Assembly: GCF_000308375.1 (NCBI RefSeq)
Contig: NZ_BAFQ01000284.1
Span: 1 to 33,453, forward strand
DNA length: 33,453 bases
From: Nocardia aobensis NBRC 100429
GTDB taxonomy: Bacteria > Actinomycetota > Actinomycetes > Mycobacteriales > Mycobacteriaceae
Direction: 5' to 3'
The stretch's first letter is position 1; each line of letters opens with the position of its first letter. Below, piece after piece: positions 23,241-31,244 of the stretch. The notes below the pieces were generated by a model that saw only the letters and a list, made by a program, of their open reading frames with translations, did not search any database and was not told the DNA's origin. Made by a program: the position numbers and the translations under genes.

Positions 23241-25523
23241 GTGAGCCCGATCCGAAGGACGCCCGCTGCGCGGCGTCGGCGCCTGTGGCCGGTAGTGATC
23301 GTCGTCCTCGGTGTGGTGGCCGCACCGCCGCCGATGGTGACCGCGGCCCCGGCGGACGAGCTGTGGTCCGCGACGTCGGAATCGTTCGCACCCGGTGATT
23401 TCCACGCCGCGCCCTATCTGGGTAACGGCCGGATCGGGACGGTACTGCCGCCCAGCGGTGGTGGATACCACGACTACGGCGATGCGGTGCGCACCTCGTT
23501 CCCACTGCAGCAATCCCGTTATACCGGAACGTATCTGGCGGGTTTCTACGCGCAGGCCGAGCCCTCACCGCAGTACACCCAGGTGATCGCCGCGCTGCCC
23601 GCGTGGTCGGGACTCACCGTCGAGATCGGCGGGCACCGATACGACGCGGACGTGGATCCGGCGACGGTGCACGAGTACCGGCAGACGCTGGACTACCGCA
23701 CCGCGACGGTCACCACCCGGGCCGACTGGGCACCGGACCCGCAACACCGGCTGCGGCTTCGCTACGACACCTTCGTCTCCCGCGACCGGCCGGACCTCGC
23801 GGTGCAGAAACTGACCGTCATACCCGATCGCGCCGGTGAGGTCGCGGTCGTCGACCGGATCGACGGCGCGGCGGCGCGCCGGGTCGTTTCGGTGACGGCG
23901 ACCGCCGATCCGAGCAGCGGACGCACGGTGGCGGGAGTCCGCGCGGACGGGACCGCCGACACCGCGTTCGTGGTGTCGTCCGTCGACTCCCCGCCGCAGG
24001 CCGCCGGCACCGCACTGCCCGGCGCCGACGGCATCCGATACGTTCTGCCCGCCACCGGGAACGACAGCTACACCTTCACCGCCTACACCGGCATCTCCTC
24101 CTCCGACTATGGGCCCGATCCCCTGGCCGCGGCCGCCGCCGCGGCCGAAGCGGGTCGCGCCCAGGGCTTCGAGGCCGCACATTCCGCCCACGCCGCACAG
24201 TGGGACCGGCTGTGGCAGCCCACCCTCGAGATCCCGGGCCGCACCGACTACACCCGATGGATCCGCGCCGCACTGTATTCCGTCCTGGCCAGCGTCCGCG
24301 CGGGCGAGCGCTGGTCGGTGCAACCGGCGGGTCTGTCGTCCGACGACTACGGCGGCATGACGTTCTGGGACGCCGAGACCTGGATCTTCCCGACCCTGCT
24401 GGCGCTGTACCCGGATCTGGCGCGCACCGTGGTCGACTTCCGCGCCGCCGCACTGCCCGCCGCGCGGGCCAACGCCCGCGGCTACGGCCTGCCCGGCGCG
24501 CTCTACCCCTGGAACGACGGGCCCGCTCAGCGCTGCGCGTCCCCGATCGGCTGTGGCCTCACCGAGGAACATCTGCACAACGAGATCGCCCTGGCCCAAT
24601 GGCAGTACTACCTGGCCACCGGCGATCGCGACTGGCTGCGTACTCGTGGCGCCCCGGTGATCACCGCGATCGCCGACTATCTGACCGCGCGGATCGGGCC
24701 GAAACTGCCCGACGGCGCCTACCATTTCGCCCCGGCCGCCGGATCCGACGAGTACGTCGCCTTCTCTATCGACAATGCCCTCACCAACGGCGGCGTGCGC
24801 AACACGATGGATATCGCCGCCCGAGCGGCCGGACTGTCCGGACTTCCCGTCGACCCGCGCTGGGCCGATATCGGCGCGCATATGGCGATGCCGCCCGATA
24901 TCGCGCCCGGGGTGCCCGCCGAATATCTCGGCTACACCGGCGCCCCGATCAAACAGGCCGACACGGTGCTGCTCAGCTATCCGTTCACCTACGCGGCGCC
25001 CGGCTACTCACCGGCCGCTACCATGCGGTACTACTTCGACCGCACCGATCCGGACGGCCCGAATATGAGCAACAGCGTCGGCGCGATCCTCAGCGCCCGC
25101 TACGACCCCTGCCGCACCCAGGATTATCTGGACCGATCCGTGCAGCCCTACGCCCGCGAACCGTACGAATTCCAGGCCGAGGCACGCGGGGACCGGTCGG
25201 GGGCCAACGCGCAGGGACAGTCGGCGTGGATCTTCGTCACCGGCGCCGCGGGATTCCTGCAGGGACTGCTCTACGCGCCCCTCGGATGGCGTTGGACCGA
25301 CAGTGGCCCGGCCATCGATCCGATGCTGCCCAGCGGCTTCCCCGCCGGCCTGACCGTGCGCGAACTCGCGGTCGGTGACACCCGCCTGACCGTCCACATC
25401 GCACCGGCGACCACCACGGTGACCCTGACCTCGGGCGACCCGATCACCCTGCAGACTTCCAGCGGTCCCGCCGAAGTGGCTCCCGGACAACCACTTTCGA
25501 TCCCCACCCGCGCCGCGTGCTGA
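23241..25523 (+). CDS. Exported glycoside hydrolase family 65-like enzyme (acid trehalase/ATHL1-like)
   Basis: About 760 residues. Candidate starts are TTG 23205 and GTG 23241. I prefer GTG because it gives a normal signal peptide: Arg-rich PIRRTPAARRRRLW, a hydrophobic core, and cleavage after VTAAPA. No start has a strong RBS. The N-terminal beta-domain is about residues 40-290. The catalytic alpha-toroid follows, with GGMTFWDAETWIFPTLLALYPDLA, the GH65 segment GSDEYVAFSIDN with the likely catalytic Glu (about E504), and KQADTVLLSYPFTY. The last resembles the hydrolase branch (fungal Ath1, animal ATHL1) more than the phosphorylases. A small C-terminal beta-domain closes the protein. Predicted substrates are trehalose or another alpha-glucoside outside the membrane. 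It follows the thioesterase gene by under 90 bases and probably belongs to the mce transcript. Confidence 0.88.
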   Translation: MSPIRRTPAARRRRLWPVVIVVLGVVAAPPPMVTAAPADELWSATSESFAPGDFHAAPYLGNGRIGTVLPPSGGGYHDYGDAVRTSFPLQQSRYTGTYLAGFYAQAEPSPQYTQVIAALPAWSGLTVEIGGHRYDADVDPATVHEYRQTLDYRTATVTTRADWAPDPQHRLRLRYDTFVSRDRPDLAVQKLTVIPDRAGEVAVVDRIDGAAARRVVSVTATADPSSGRTVAGVRADGTADTAFVVSSVDSPPQAAGTALPGADGIRYVLPATGNDSYTFTAYTGISSSDYGPDPLAAAAAAAEAGRAQGFEAAHSAHAAQWDRLWQPTLEIPGRTDYTRWIRAALYSVLASVRAGERWSVQPAGLSSDDYGGMTFWDAETWIFPTLLALYPDLARTVVDFRAAALPAARANARGYGLPGALYPWNDGPAQRCASPIGCGLTEEHLHNEIALAQWQYYLATGDRDWLRTRGAPVITAIADYLTARIGPKLPDGAYHFAPAAGSDEYVAFSIDNALTNGGVRNTMDIAARAAGLSGLPVDPRWADIGAHMAMPPDIAPGVPAEYLGYTGAPIKQADTVLLSYPFTYAAPGYSPAATMRYYFDRTDPDGPNMSNSVGAILSARYDPCRTQDYLDRSVQPYAREPYEFQAEARGDRSGANAQGQSAWIFVTGAAGFLQGLLYAPLGWRWTDSGPAIDPMLPSGFPAGLTVRELAVGDTRLTVHIAPATTTVTLTSGDPITLQTSSGPAEVAPGQPLSIPTRAAC

Positions 25524-25532
25524 GCCGCACGC
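25515..25532 (+). terminator. Possible terminator hairpin at the end of the GH65 gene
   Basis: GCGTGC (25515-25520) pairs perfectly with GCACGC (25527-25532) around a 6-base loop that starts with the TGA stop codon. The stem is short and lacks a T-tract, so it may only mark the end of the mce-GH65 transcript. Confidence 0.35.
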
Positions 25533-25755
25533 CGGGTGCGCCGACGCGCCACCGGCCGGTCCGTCGCGACGGAACACCGAGCCGAGTGCGGTGCGAGTTG
25601 CGCGAGGCGGCCACCCCCACCACGATCGCCGGTGTGCAGAACCACTTCAACCTCGGCGATCGGCCGCACCGGTCCGCCCTCGGCCGGGTCGCGCCCCGCC
25701 ACAGTGGAATCGCTCCCGCGTCATGGGATCGGCTCGAGCGTGCGGGGGCCGTCGC

Positions 25756-26460
25756 ATGAGCGTCATCGAGCAGGTCGCCGATTCGGTGTACGTGGTGGCC
25801 GGAACGAACGTCAACTGGTCGCTGATCACCGGCGACTCCGGCGTGGTCCTCGTCGATGCCGGCTATCCGCGCGATACCGGCGCGGTGCTCGATTCCCTGC
25901 GCCAGATCGGCCACGAACCGGCCGACCTGGTGGCGATTCTGCTCACCCACGCCCATCTCGACCACATCGGCGCCATCCCGACCCTGGTCGAACGCACCGG
26001 TGTGCCGGTCTACACGGGAGCGGACGAGGCCGCGCACGCCCGCCGGGAGTATCTGCAGCAGATCACTCCCGCCGATATGGCCCGCCAGCTCCGCACTCCC
26101 GGGGGACCGCGGTGGGTGTTCCAGACGCTGCGCGCGCTGGGCGGCCACGTCCGCATGAGCGTCCCCACCGCCACCACCGGCGACGAGAACACCCTGCGCC
26201 GGCTGCCCGGCGGTATCGTGGCCGTCCCCACGCCGGGGCACACCACCGGCCACACCGCCTATCTCATGCCCGACGAGGGCATCCTCTTCAGCGGCGACGC
26301 ACTGGTCACCGGTCATCCATTGCTGCCCGACACCGGACTCCAAGCACTACCCGAGGTGTTCAACCACGACGAGGCACAGACCCACACCACCGCGCAATCG
26401 CTGATCGCACGACGGCCGCGGCTGCTGATTCCGGGCCACGGCAAACCCATGGCCCGCTGA
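25756..26460 (+). CDS. MBL-fold metallo-hydrolase
   Basis: 234 residues from ATG 25756; longer in-frame extensions upstream look non-coding. The metallo-beta-lactamase fold is complete: HAHLDHIG (H65, H67, D69, H70) for the two metals, PTPGHTTGHTAYL with the third-site His, FSGDALVTG with the bridging Asp, and PGHGKP at the end. It is a soluble, glyoxalase-II-like enzyme; no signal peptide is seen. The substrate is unknown (thioester, lactone or similar). It lies 232 bases after the GH65 gene and converges on the desaturase gene, sharing a terminator hairpin. Confidence 0.93.
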   Translation: MSVIEQVADSVYVVAGTNVNWSLITGDSGVVLVDAGYPRDTGAVLDSLRQIGHEPADLVAILLTHAHLDHIGAIPTLVERTGVPVYTGADEAAHARREYLQQITPADMARQLRTPGGPRWVFQTLRALGGHVRMSVPTATTGDENTLRRLPGGIVAVPTPGHTTGHTAYLMPDEGILFSGDALVTGHPLLPDTGLQALPEVFNHDEAQTHTTAQSLIARRPRLLIPGHGKPMAR

Positions 26461-26463
26461 TCT

Positions 26464-26490
26464 CCCCTGCCCGGTCATACCCGGGCGGGG
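26464..26490. terminator. Bidirectional terminator hairpin between MBL and desaturase genes
   Basis: CCCC-T-GCCCGG (26464-26474) pairs with CCGGGCGGGG (26481-26490), with one bulged T and a 6-base loop that includes the desaturase stop codon. The 14-base gap between the convergent genes leaves this as the only structure able to end both transcripts. There is no T-tract on either side. Confidence 0.6.
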
Positions 26491-27437
26491 TGCAGGGCCT
26501 CGGCTTTGGCGGCTTCGCGAGCCAGGATGCGCGCCCGCTGCTCCTCGAAGCGCACGACGTCGCGCCCGAGCTTGTCGAGATACTCGGCGAGCTCCTGGCG
26601 GGCGCGCTCGCCCCGCTCGGTGAAATCGGTGCGGCCGAAGACATTCCAGTGCCGCAGCACCGGAGTCAGCACCTCGTCGAGATGCTGGCGCAGATCGTAG
26701 ATGCCGTGCTTGACCATCAGCACACCGTTGCGCCGCCAGTTCGGCATTCCGTTTCCGGGCATCGCGAACGTCTTCGCGATCTTGGTGACCGATTCCATCG
26801 CCTGATCCGGCGCCAGATCGAACGCCGCCGCCGCGAGCGACCGGTAGAAGATCATGTGCAGGTTCTCGTCGGCCGCGATTCGCGCGAGCATGGTGTCGGC
26901 GATCGGGTCGTTGCACACCCGGCCGGTGGCGCGGTGGCTGATACGGGTGGCCAACTCCTGAAACGTCACGTAGGCGACCTGGTCGAGCATGCCGTGGAAG
27001 TGATCGGGCGCGTGCACCCCGCGCGTCATGTGCACCATCCGGTCCTGCTCCAGCGCCACCGGATCGACCCCGCGGGTGACCACCAGATAATCGCGCATGG
27101 CGATGGCGTGGCGGTTCTCCTCGGCGGTCCACCGCCCGACCCAGGTCCCCCAGGCGCCGTCGCGGGAGAAATGTTCGCTGATGGTCCGGTGATAGGAGGG
27201 CAGATTGTCCTCGGTGAGCAGATTGGTGATCATGGCGACCTTCGCCACTTCCGACAGCCGGGACTGTTCGGGATCCCAATCGACGCCACCGAGTGCCGCG
27301 AAATTGCGGCCTTCGTCCCAGGGCACGTAATCGTGCGGGTGCCATTCCTTGGCGGTGGCCAGATGCCGGTCCAGTTGATTCGCGACGACCGGCTCGAGTT
27401 CGGTGAGCAACTGCAACTGCGTCAAATCCTTTGGCAT
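26475..27437 (-). CDS. Soluble acyl-ACP desaturase (stearoyl-ACP desaturase family)
   Basis: 320 residues from ATG 27437, chosen because AAGGA precedes it by 6 bases; a longer frame reaches 27482 without RBS support. The di-iron ligands are visible as EENRHA (E106, E107, H110) and DENLHM (E191, H194), the two E-x-x-H motifs of the ferritin-like FA_desaturase_2 family (DesA1/DesA2 of mycobacteria). The enzyme introduces a cis double bond into acyl chains on ACP, using O2 and electrons from a ferredoxin-type partner. In mycolic-acid bacteria relatives act on mycolate precursors. It is divergent from an MFS exporter across 290 bases, so the two may share control. Confidence 0.94.
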   Translation of the reverse strand: MPKDLTQLQLLTELEPVVANQLDRHLATAKEWHPHDYVPWDEGRNFAALGGVDWDPEQSRLSEVAKVAMITNLLTEDNLPSYHRTISEHFSRDGAWGTWVGRWTAEENRHAIAMRDYLVVTRGVDPVALEQDRMVHMTRGVHAPDHFHGMLDQVAYVTFQELATRISHRATGRVCNDPIADTMLARIAADENLHMIFYRSLAAAAFDLAPDQAMESVTKIAKTFAMPGNGMPNWRRNGVLMVKHGIYDLRQHLDEVLTPVLRHWNVFGRTDFTERGERARQELAEYLDKLGRDVVRFEEQRARILAREAAKAEALHPARV

Positions 27438-27624
27438 GCAATTCCTTTCGAAAAGGTGAACCATCGGGTCAACGACACACAAAGGGGCGATCCGAGAGCA
27501 GTGTTGCGCGGCGATACGCTACCCGCTGCTCAGCGGTTGCCGGAAGTTCCCGCAGACGTGTCCCCCGTTCGATGGTGCCGGTCGCATCGCACCGTGAATA
27601 GATGTCCGCCGAATCAAACCTGAA

Positions 27625-27641
27625 GTCCGGACAATTCGGAC
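27625..27641. promoter_or_regulatory. Inverted repeat GTCCG-N7-CGGAC in the desaturase/MFS spacer
   Basis: Perfect 5-bp arms flank the sequence GACAATT, and GTCCGGAC within it is itself palindromic. It lies about 100 bases before the MFS start and 190 before the desaturase start, where an operator for either gene is possible. Confidence 0.35.
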
Positions 27642-27661
27642 GTGACATACTCCTCTTCAAT

Positions 27662-27680
27662 TAGTTAGCCATCGCAACTA
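27662..27680. promoter_or_regulatory. MarR-like dyad TAGTTAGC-CATC-GCAACTA overlapping a -10 box
   Basis: The arms TAGTT(A)GC and GCAACTA are complementary apart from one bulged base, and resemble TAGTTGC-type MarR-family operators. The right arm overlaps TATATT (27679-27684), a good -10 box for the MFS gene about 45 bases downstream. The surrounding 60 bases are strikingly AT-rich for this genome. Binding here would occlude RNA polymerase and repress the exporter. No marR gene is in the window. Confidence 0.55.
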
Positions 27681-27727
27681 TATTATTTGGAGACCCATTC
27701 CGTTTTCCTGTCGATGAGGGAGAGAAC

Positions 27728-30424
27728 TTGGCTTCCGCCCAACCCGCCGAGGAGCTGGATGCCTCCGACATCCAGACCATCGGCCGCCGGCTCCGGGTAG
27801 ATCACGACCACCCGCACTACAAGTGGGTGGCACTGTCGAACACGACCCTCGGCATGTTGATGGTCACGATCAACTCGTCGATCGTGATCATCTCCCTGCC
27901 GGCGATCTTCCGCGGGATCCACCTCAACCCGCTCGAACCCGCCAACGTCAGCTACCTGCTGTGGATGCTGATGGGCTTCATGCTCACCTCCGCGGTGCTG
28001 GTGGTGATGTTCGGTCGCCTCGGCGACATGTTCGGCCGCGTCCGCATCTACAACCTCGGCTTCGTCATATTCACCGTCTGCGCGATAGCGCTGTCGTTCG
28101 ATCCGTTCGATCTCGGCGGCGGCGCGATATGGCTGATCGCCTGGCGCGTGGCGCAAGGTATCGGCGGCGCCATGCTGATGGCCAATTCGACGGCCATCCT
28201 CACCGACGCCTTCCCCGCCAGGCAGCGCGGTATGGCGCTGGGTATCAACCAGGTCGCGGCGGTCGCGGGTTCGTTCCTGGGTCTGCTGATCGGCGGGCTG
28301 CTCGCCGAATGGGACTGGAAGGCCATCTTCTGGGTCAGCGTGCCGTTCGGCATCCTCGGCACCATCTGGTCCTACAAGTCGCTGCACGACAACGGCGCCC
28401 GCCAGCCCGGATCGCTCGACCTCCCCGGCACCGTCACCTTCGCCCTCGGCCTCACGGCGCTGCTGGCCGGTATCACCTACGGCATCCAGCCCTACGGCGA
28501 CTCCAAGACCGGCTGGGGCAACCCCTGGGTGCTGACCGGCGTCATCGGCGGCATCGTGCTGCTCGTGCTGTTCTGCGTCATCGAGGCGAAGTCGAAGCAG
28601 CCGATGTTCCACCTGAGCCTGTTCCGCAACCGGACCTTCGCGCTGGGCAGTTTCGCGAGCCTCATGGCCTCCATCAGCCGCGGCGGCCTGCAGTTCATGC
28701 TGATCATCTGGCTGCAGGGCATCTGGCTGCCGCTGCACGGCTTCGACTTCGAATCGACACCGCTGTGGGCCGGTATCTACATGCTGCCGCTGACCATCGG
28801 CTTCCTGGTCTCGGGCCCGCTGTCCGGTTATCTGAGCGACCGCTTCGGCGGACGGTTGTTCGCCACCGGCGGCCTGCTGCTCGCCGCGATCACCTTCGTC
28901 CTGCTGATCGTGATCCCGGTGAACTTCAACTACTGGCTGTTCGCGCTGATCATCCTGCTCAACGGCCTCGGCATGGGCATCTTCACCTCGCCGAACACCG
29001 CCGAGGTCATGTCCGCGGTCCCGGCCTCGCAGCGCGGCGTCGCCTCCGGTATGCGCGCGACGCTGATGAACGGCGGTATGGCACTGTCGATCGGCATCTT
29101 CTTCTCGCTGATGATCGTCGGCCTGTCCGGCACGCTGCCCGGTGCGATGAATTCCGGGCTGAAGGGCCAGGGCGTCCCGGCAGATGTCGCGGGACAGATC
29201 GCGGATATGCCGCCGGTCGGCAGCCTGTTCGCGACCTTCCTCGGCTACAACCCGTTCAAGGAGTTGCTCGGCCCGAGCGGCACCCTGGACCAGCCGGGCG
29301 TGCATTCCGATGTACTGACCGGCCAGGAGTTCTTCCCGCACCTGATCTCCGATCCGTTCCATTCGGGTCTGGTGGTGGTGTTCCTCGCCGCCGCGGTGAT
29401 GATGCTGCTCGGTTCGATCGCCTCCTGGTTCGCCCGCGGCGACTACGTCGAGCACGAGGCGCAGGAACTGGCCGAAGCGGCCGACGCCGGCCTGGTCACC
29501 GACGCGGACGCCGAGGCCGAGACAGGGCGGCCGGCCACCAACGGACATCCCGTTCCCGCCGGTCGCCACGCCCTCGCGGCCACCGCGGTGATGCCCGCCG
29601 CGGCACCGCCCGCCCGGTCGGAGCGCTCGATCAGCGGACATGTGCTGCGCACCGACGGCCATCCACTCGACGGTGTGGCGCTGACGCTGATCGACCAGCA
29701 GGGACATCAGGTCTCGCGTGCCACCGGCGACCCGCGGGGCGGGTATGTGATCGATCCGCCGGCTCCCGGCAGCTATGTGCTGATAGTGTCGGCGCGCGCA
29801 CAGCAGCCGACCGCGGTCACCGTCGCGGTCGACGGGCGGCCGCAGCGCCTCGACGTCACGTTGCACGGTTCGGGTGAACTGTCCGGCTTCGTCCGCGCGG
29901 CGGGCCGGGCGGTGCCCGATGCCACCGTCACCCTCACCGATCTGCGCGGCCAGGTCGTCGGCGCGGCGGTCACCGATGCCGACGGCGGATACCTGTGCTC
30001 GGGTGTCGTCGGCGGTACCTACACGCTGGTCGCGGTGGCCGCGCATCTGCGCCCGACAGCCATGACCCTGACCGTGCCCGACAGCGGCGTGCTGCACCAC
30101 GATGTGGAGCTGGTCCCGCTGGCCGTGCTCACCGGCTCGGTCCGGGCCGGCGATCGGGCGGTCCCCGACGCGCTGGTCACGGTTCTCGACGAGACCGGCG
30201 CGGTCCTCGGTACGGCCCGCACCGACGGCGAGGGCCGCTACAGCGTGACCGACCTGACCGAGGGCACCCACACCGTCGTGGTCCGCGGTTACCCGCCGCG
30301 CGAGGCCCGGGTCGAGGTGGCCGGCGGCGCGGTCGAACACGACGTGCGGCTGGGCTACGACCTGCCCGCCGGCAGCGAGGCCGCCGAACCGGACACCTCG
30401 GAACCGGCATTCGACCGGGACTGA
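27728..30424 (+). CDS. MFS (DHA2/EmrB-type) exporter with C-terminal triple carboxypeptidase-regulatory-like tail
   Basis: 898 residues from TTG 27728, with a GAGGGAGAG purine run just upstream. The transporter part covers about residues 1-568. The MFS signature reads GRLGDMFGRVRIYN, and further helices run to VVVFLAAAVMMLLGSIASWF. An unusually long loop (about 480-550) lies before the last helix. After a charged Ala/Glu/Asp linker come three transthyretin-like repeats near 634-715, 716-800 and 803-890. They are marked by HPLDGVALTLIDQQG, RAVPDATVTLTDLRG and RAVPDALVTVLDETG. The tail is closely similar, block by block, to that of the MFS protein at 10101-12410 (for example LTLIDQ-GHQVSRATG and APGSYVLI), more so than the transporter parts. 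The substrate is unknown. It is divergent from the desaturase and ends in a strong terminator. Confidence 0.94.
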   Translation: MASAQPAEELDASDIQTIGRRLRVDHDHPHYKWVALSNTTLGMLMVTINSSIVIISLPAIFRGIHLNPLEPANVSYLLWMLMGFMLTSAVLVVMFGRLGDMFGRVRIYNLGFVIFTVCAIALSFDPFDLGGGAIWLIAWRVAQGIGGAMLMANSTAILTDAFPARQRGMALGINQVAAVAGSFLGLLIGGLLAEWDWKAIFWVSVPFGILGTIWSYKSLHDNGARQPGSLDLPGTVTFALGLTALLAGITYGIQPYGDSKTGWGNPWVLTGVIGGIVLLVLFCVIEAKSKQPMFHLSLFRNRTFALGSFASLMASISRGGLQFMLIIWLQGIWLPLHGFDFESTPLWAGIYMLPLTIGFLVSGPLSGYLSDRFGGRLFATGGLLLAAITFVLLIVIPVNFNYWLFALIILLNGLGMGIFTSPNTAEVMSAVPASQRGVASGMRATLMNGGMALSIGIFFSLMIVGLSGTLPGAMNSGLKGQGVPADVAGQIADMPPVGSLFATFLGYNPFKELLGPSGTLDQPGVHSDVLTGQEFFPHLISDPFHSGLVVVFLAAAVMMLLGSIASWFARGDYVEHEAQELAEAADAGLVTDADAEAETGRPATNGHPVPAGRHALAATAVMPAAAPPARSERSISGHVLRTDGHPLDGVALTLIDQQGHQVSRATGDPRGGYVIDPPAPGSYVLIVSARAQQPTAVTVAVDGRPQRLDVTLHGSGELSGFVRAAGRAVPDATVTLTDLRGQVVGAAVTDADGGYLCSGVVGGTYTLVAVAAHLRPTAMTLTVPDSGVLHHDVELVPLAVLTGSVRAGDRAVPDALVTVLDETGAVLGTARTDGEGRYSVTDLTEGTHTVVVRGYPPREARVEVAGGAVEHDVRLGYDLPAGSEAAEPDTSEPAFDRD

Positions 30425-30452
30425 CCGAGACCGGCCGACATCGTCGGCCTTC

Positions 30453-30488
30453 GCGTGGCTCCAGCACAGTGTGGTGCTGGAGCCACGC
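30453..30488 (+). terminator. Strong terminator hairpin after the second MFS gene
   Basis: A 15-bp perfect stem: GCGTGGCTCCAGCAC (30453-30467) pairs with GTGCTGGAGCCACGC (30474-30488) around a 6-base loop, 28 bases after the stop codon. The following bases (GCGTTTCC) give only a short T-run, as is common for actinobacterial hairpin terminators. Confidence 0.85.
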
Positions 30489-30784
30489 GCGTTTCCGGCC
30501 ATGGGCCGTGCTCTCGGTCACCGCACCCGAAAAGACCGATGTCGCACACTTTTTCGCCGAGTAGCCGGAAGTCGGACAGGGCTGCCTGATGTCCGCTTTC
30601 CACTCGCGCCACCGCCGTGCCGAGCAGAGGGCATGCGGCGGCGATGAAAGTGCCCTGAACGCCTGTCCCCGTTGATCTTCGGCGCAGTGCGCCGGCCGCT
30701 GAAAAATGGCCGCTACCTGCGCAAATCGGTGTCCCCCTCAGCAAACTCGACCGGACACCCGCCTGCCGGTCCCGCGGCCGCTGG

Positions 30785-30814
30785 TTGTCACGGCACGAAA
30801 AACACCGTTAAGCT
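30785..30814 (+). promoter_or_regulatory. Candidate SigA-type promoter TTGTCA-N18-TAAGCT
   Basis: TTGTCA (30785-30790) matches 5 of 6 bases of the -35 consensus. TAAGCT (30809-30814) fits the TANNNT -10 pattern at an 18-base spacing. It would start transcription near 30821, giving a leader of about 77 bases to the small recombinase-like gene. Confidence 0.45.
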
Positions 30815-30897
30815 TGAGTTTGCCAGAAAGATGCTGAGAGAGAAGCTCCCTGGCCTACGAGTTCGCCCGCGTGCAGTCGACTCGAGGATGGACCGAT

Positions 30898-31230
30898 ATG
30901 ACCTTCCTTGCCCTCGGATATCTACGCAGAGATGTGTCGCGACGGCACCAGCATTGGGACGAGTCCCAAATACGCTGGCTGGCAGGGCGTTTGGGTTACA
31001 ACCTATGCAAGACCGTGGCGTTGAGCAACCGCACCTGCGATCCGATCCAGCAGCTGATCGACGCGGTGGTGCGACTCGATGCCGAGGCCGTCGTCGTTCC
31101 GAGCCTCGACCACTTCGCCGACCGGGTGATCCCCGCCGACCTGCTCGCGATCACCGACGTCGTCACGGTCACGCCCGAACACACGTATGCGCGCTGGGCC
31201 AGCGAACTGCCCGAATTGAACGGTACGTGA
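30898..31230 (+). CDS. Small protein resembling a serine-recombinase N-terminal domain, 110 aa
   Basis: Starts at ATG 30898 with GAGG 10 bases upstream. The 110 residues follow the pattern of the resolvase catalytic domain. LALGYLRRDVS matches the first strand and catalytic-Ser loop (GYxRVS in true enzymes), and DESQIRWLAGRLGYNLCKTV matches the long helix and second strand. DAEAVVVPSLDHFADRVIPADL matches the DxLVVxKLDRLxR segment, and the end is TVTPEHTYARW. The serine is displaced by two residues and the LDR arginine is His, so recombinase activity is unlikely. No DNA-binding C-terminal domain exists. I recall similar short proteins, often multicopy, in nocardiae and rhodococci, without known function. 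A regulatory or DNA-structure role is speculation. Confidence 0.75.
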   Translation: MTFLALGYLRRDVSRRHQHWDESQIRWLAGRLGYNLCKTVALSNRTCDPIQQLIDAVVRLDAEAVVVPSLDHFADRVIPADLLAITDVVTVTPEHTYARWASELPELNGT

Positions 31231-31244
31231 CAGTCCCGGAAAAG

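Larger units (their letters stand above)
30425..30897. other. Intergenic region with several hairpins and one promoter
   Basis: I find no gene in these 473 bases. Besides the terminator at 30453-30488 they contain two more hairpins. CGGACA (30573-30578) pairs with TGTCCG (30590-30595), extended by GG/CC. GGTGTCC (30728-30734) pairs with GGACACC (30753-30759). CTCAGCAAACTC (30737-30748) is complementary to GAGTTTGC (30816-30823) and, separately, to GCTGAG (30833-30838). A small RNA or leader cannot be excluded. Confidence 0.6.

Noticed and set aside
21627..23513. Minus-strand open frame of 628 codons opposite mas and the thioesterase
   Set aside because: Shadow frame across two real genes; no family resemblance.
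27683..30502. Minus-strand open frame of 939 codons opposite the second MFS gene
   Set aside because: Although longer than the real gene, its translation is low-complexity (His/Gln/Asp/Arg) without domains, while the plus strand has clear helices and repeats.
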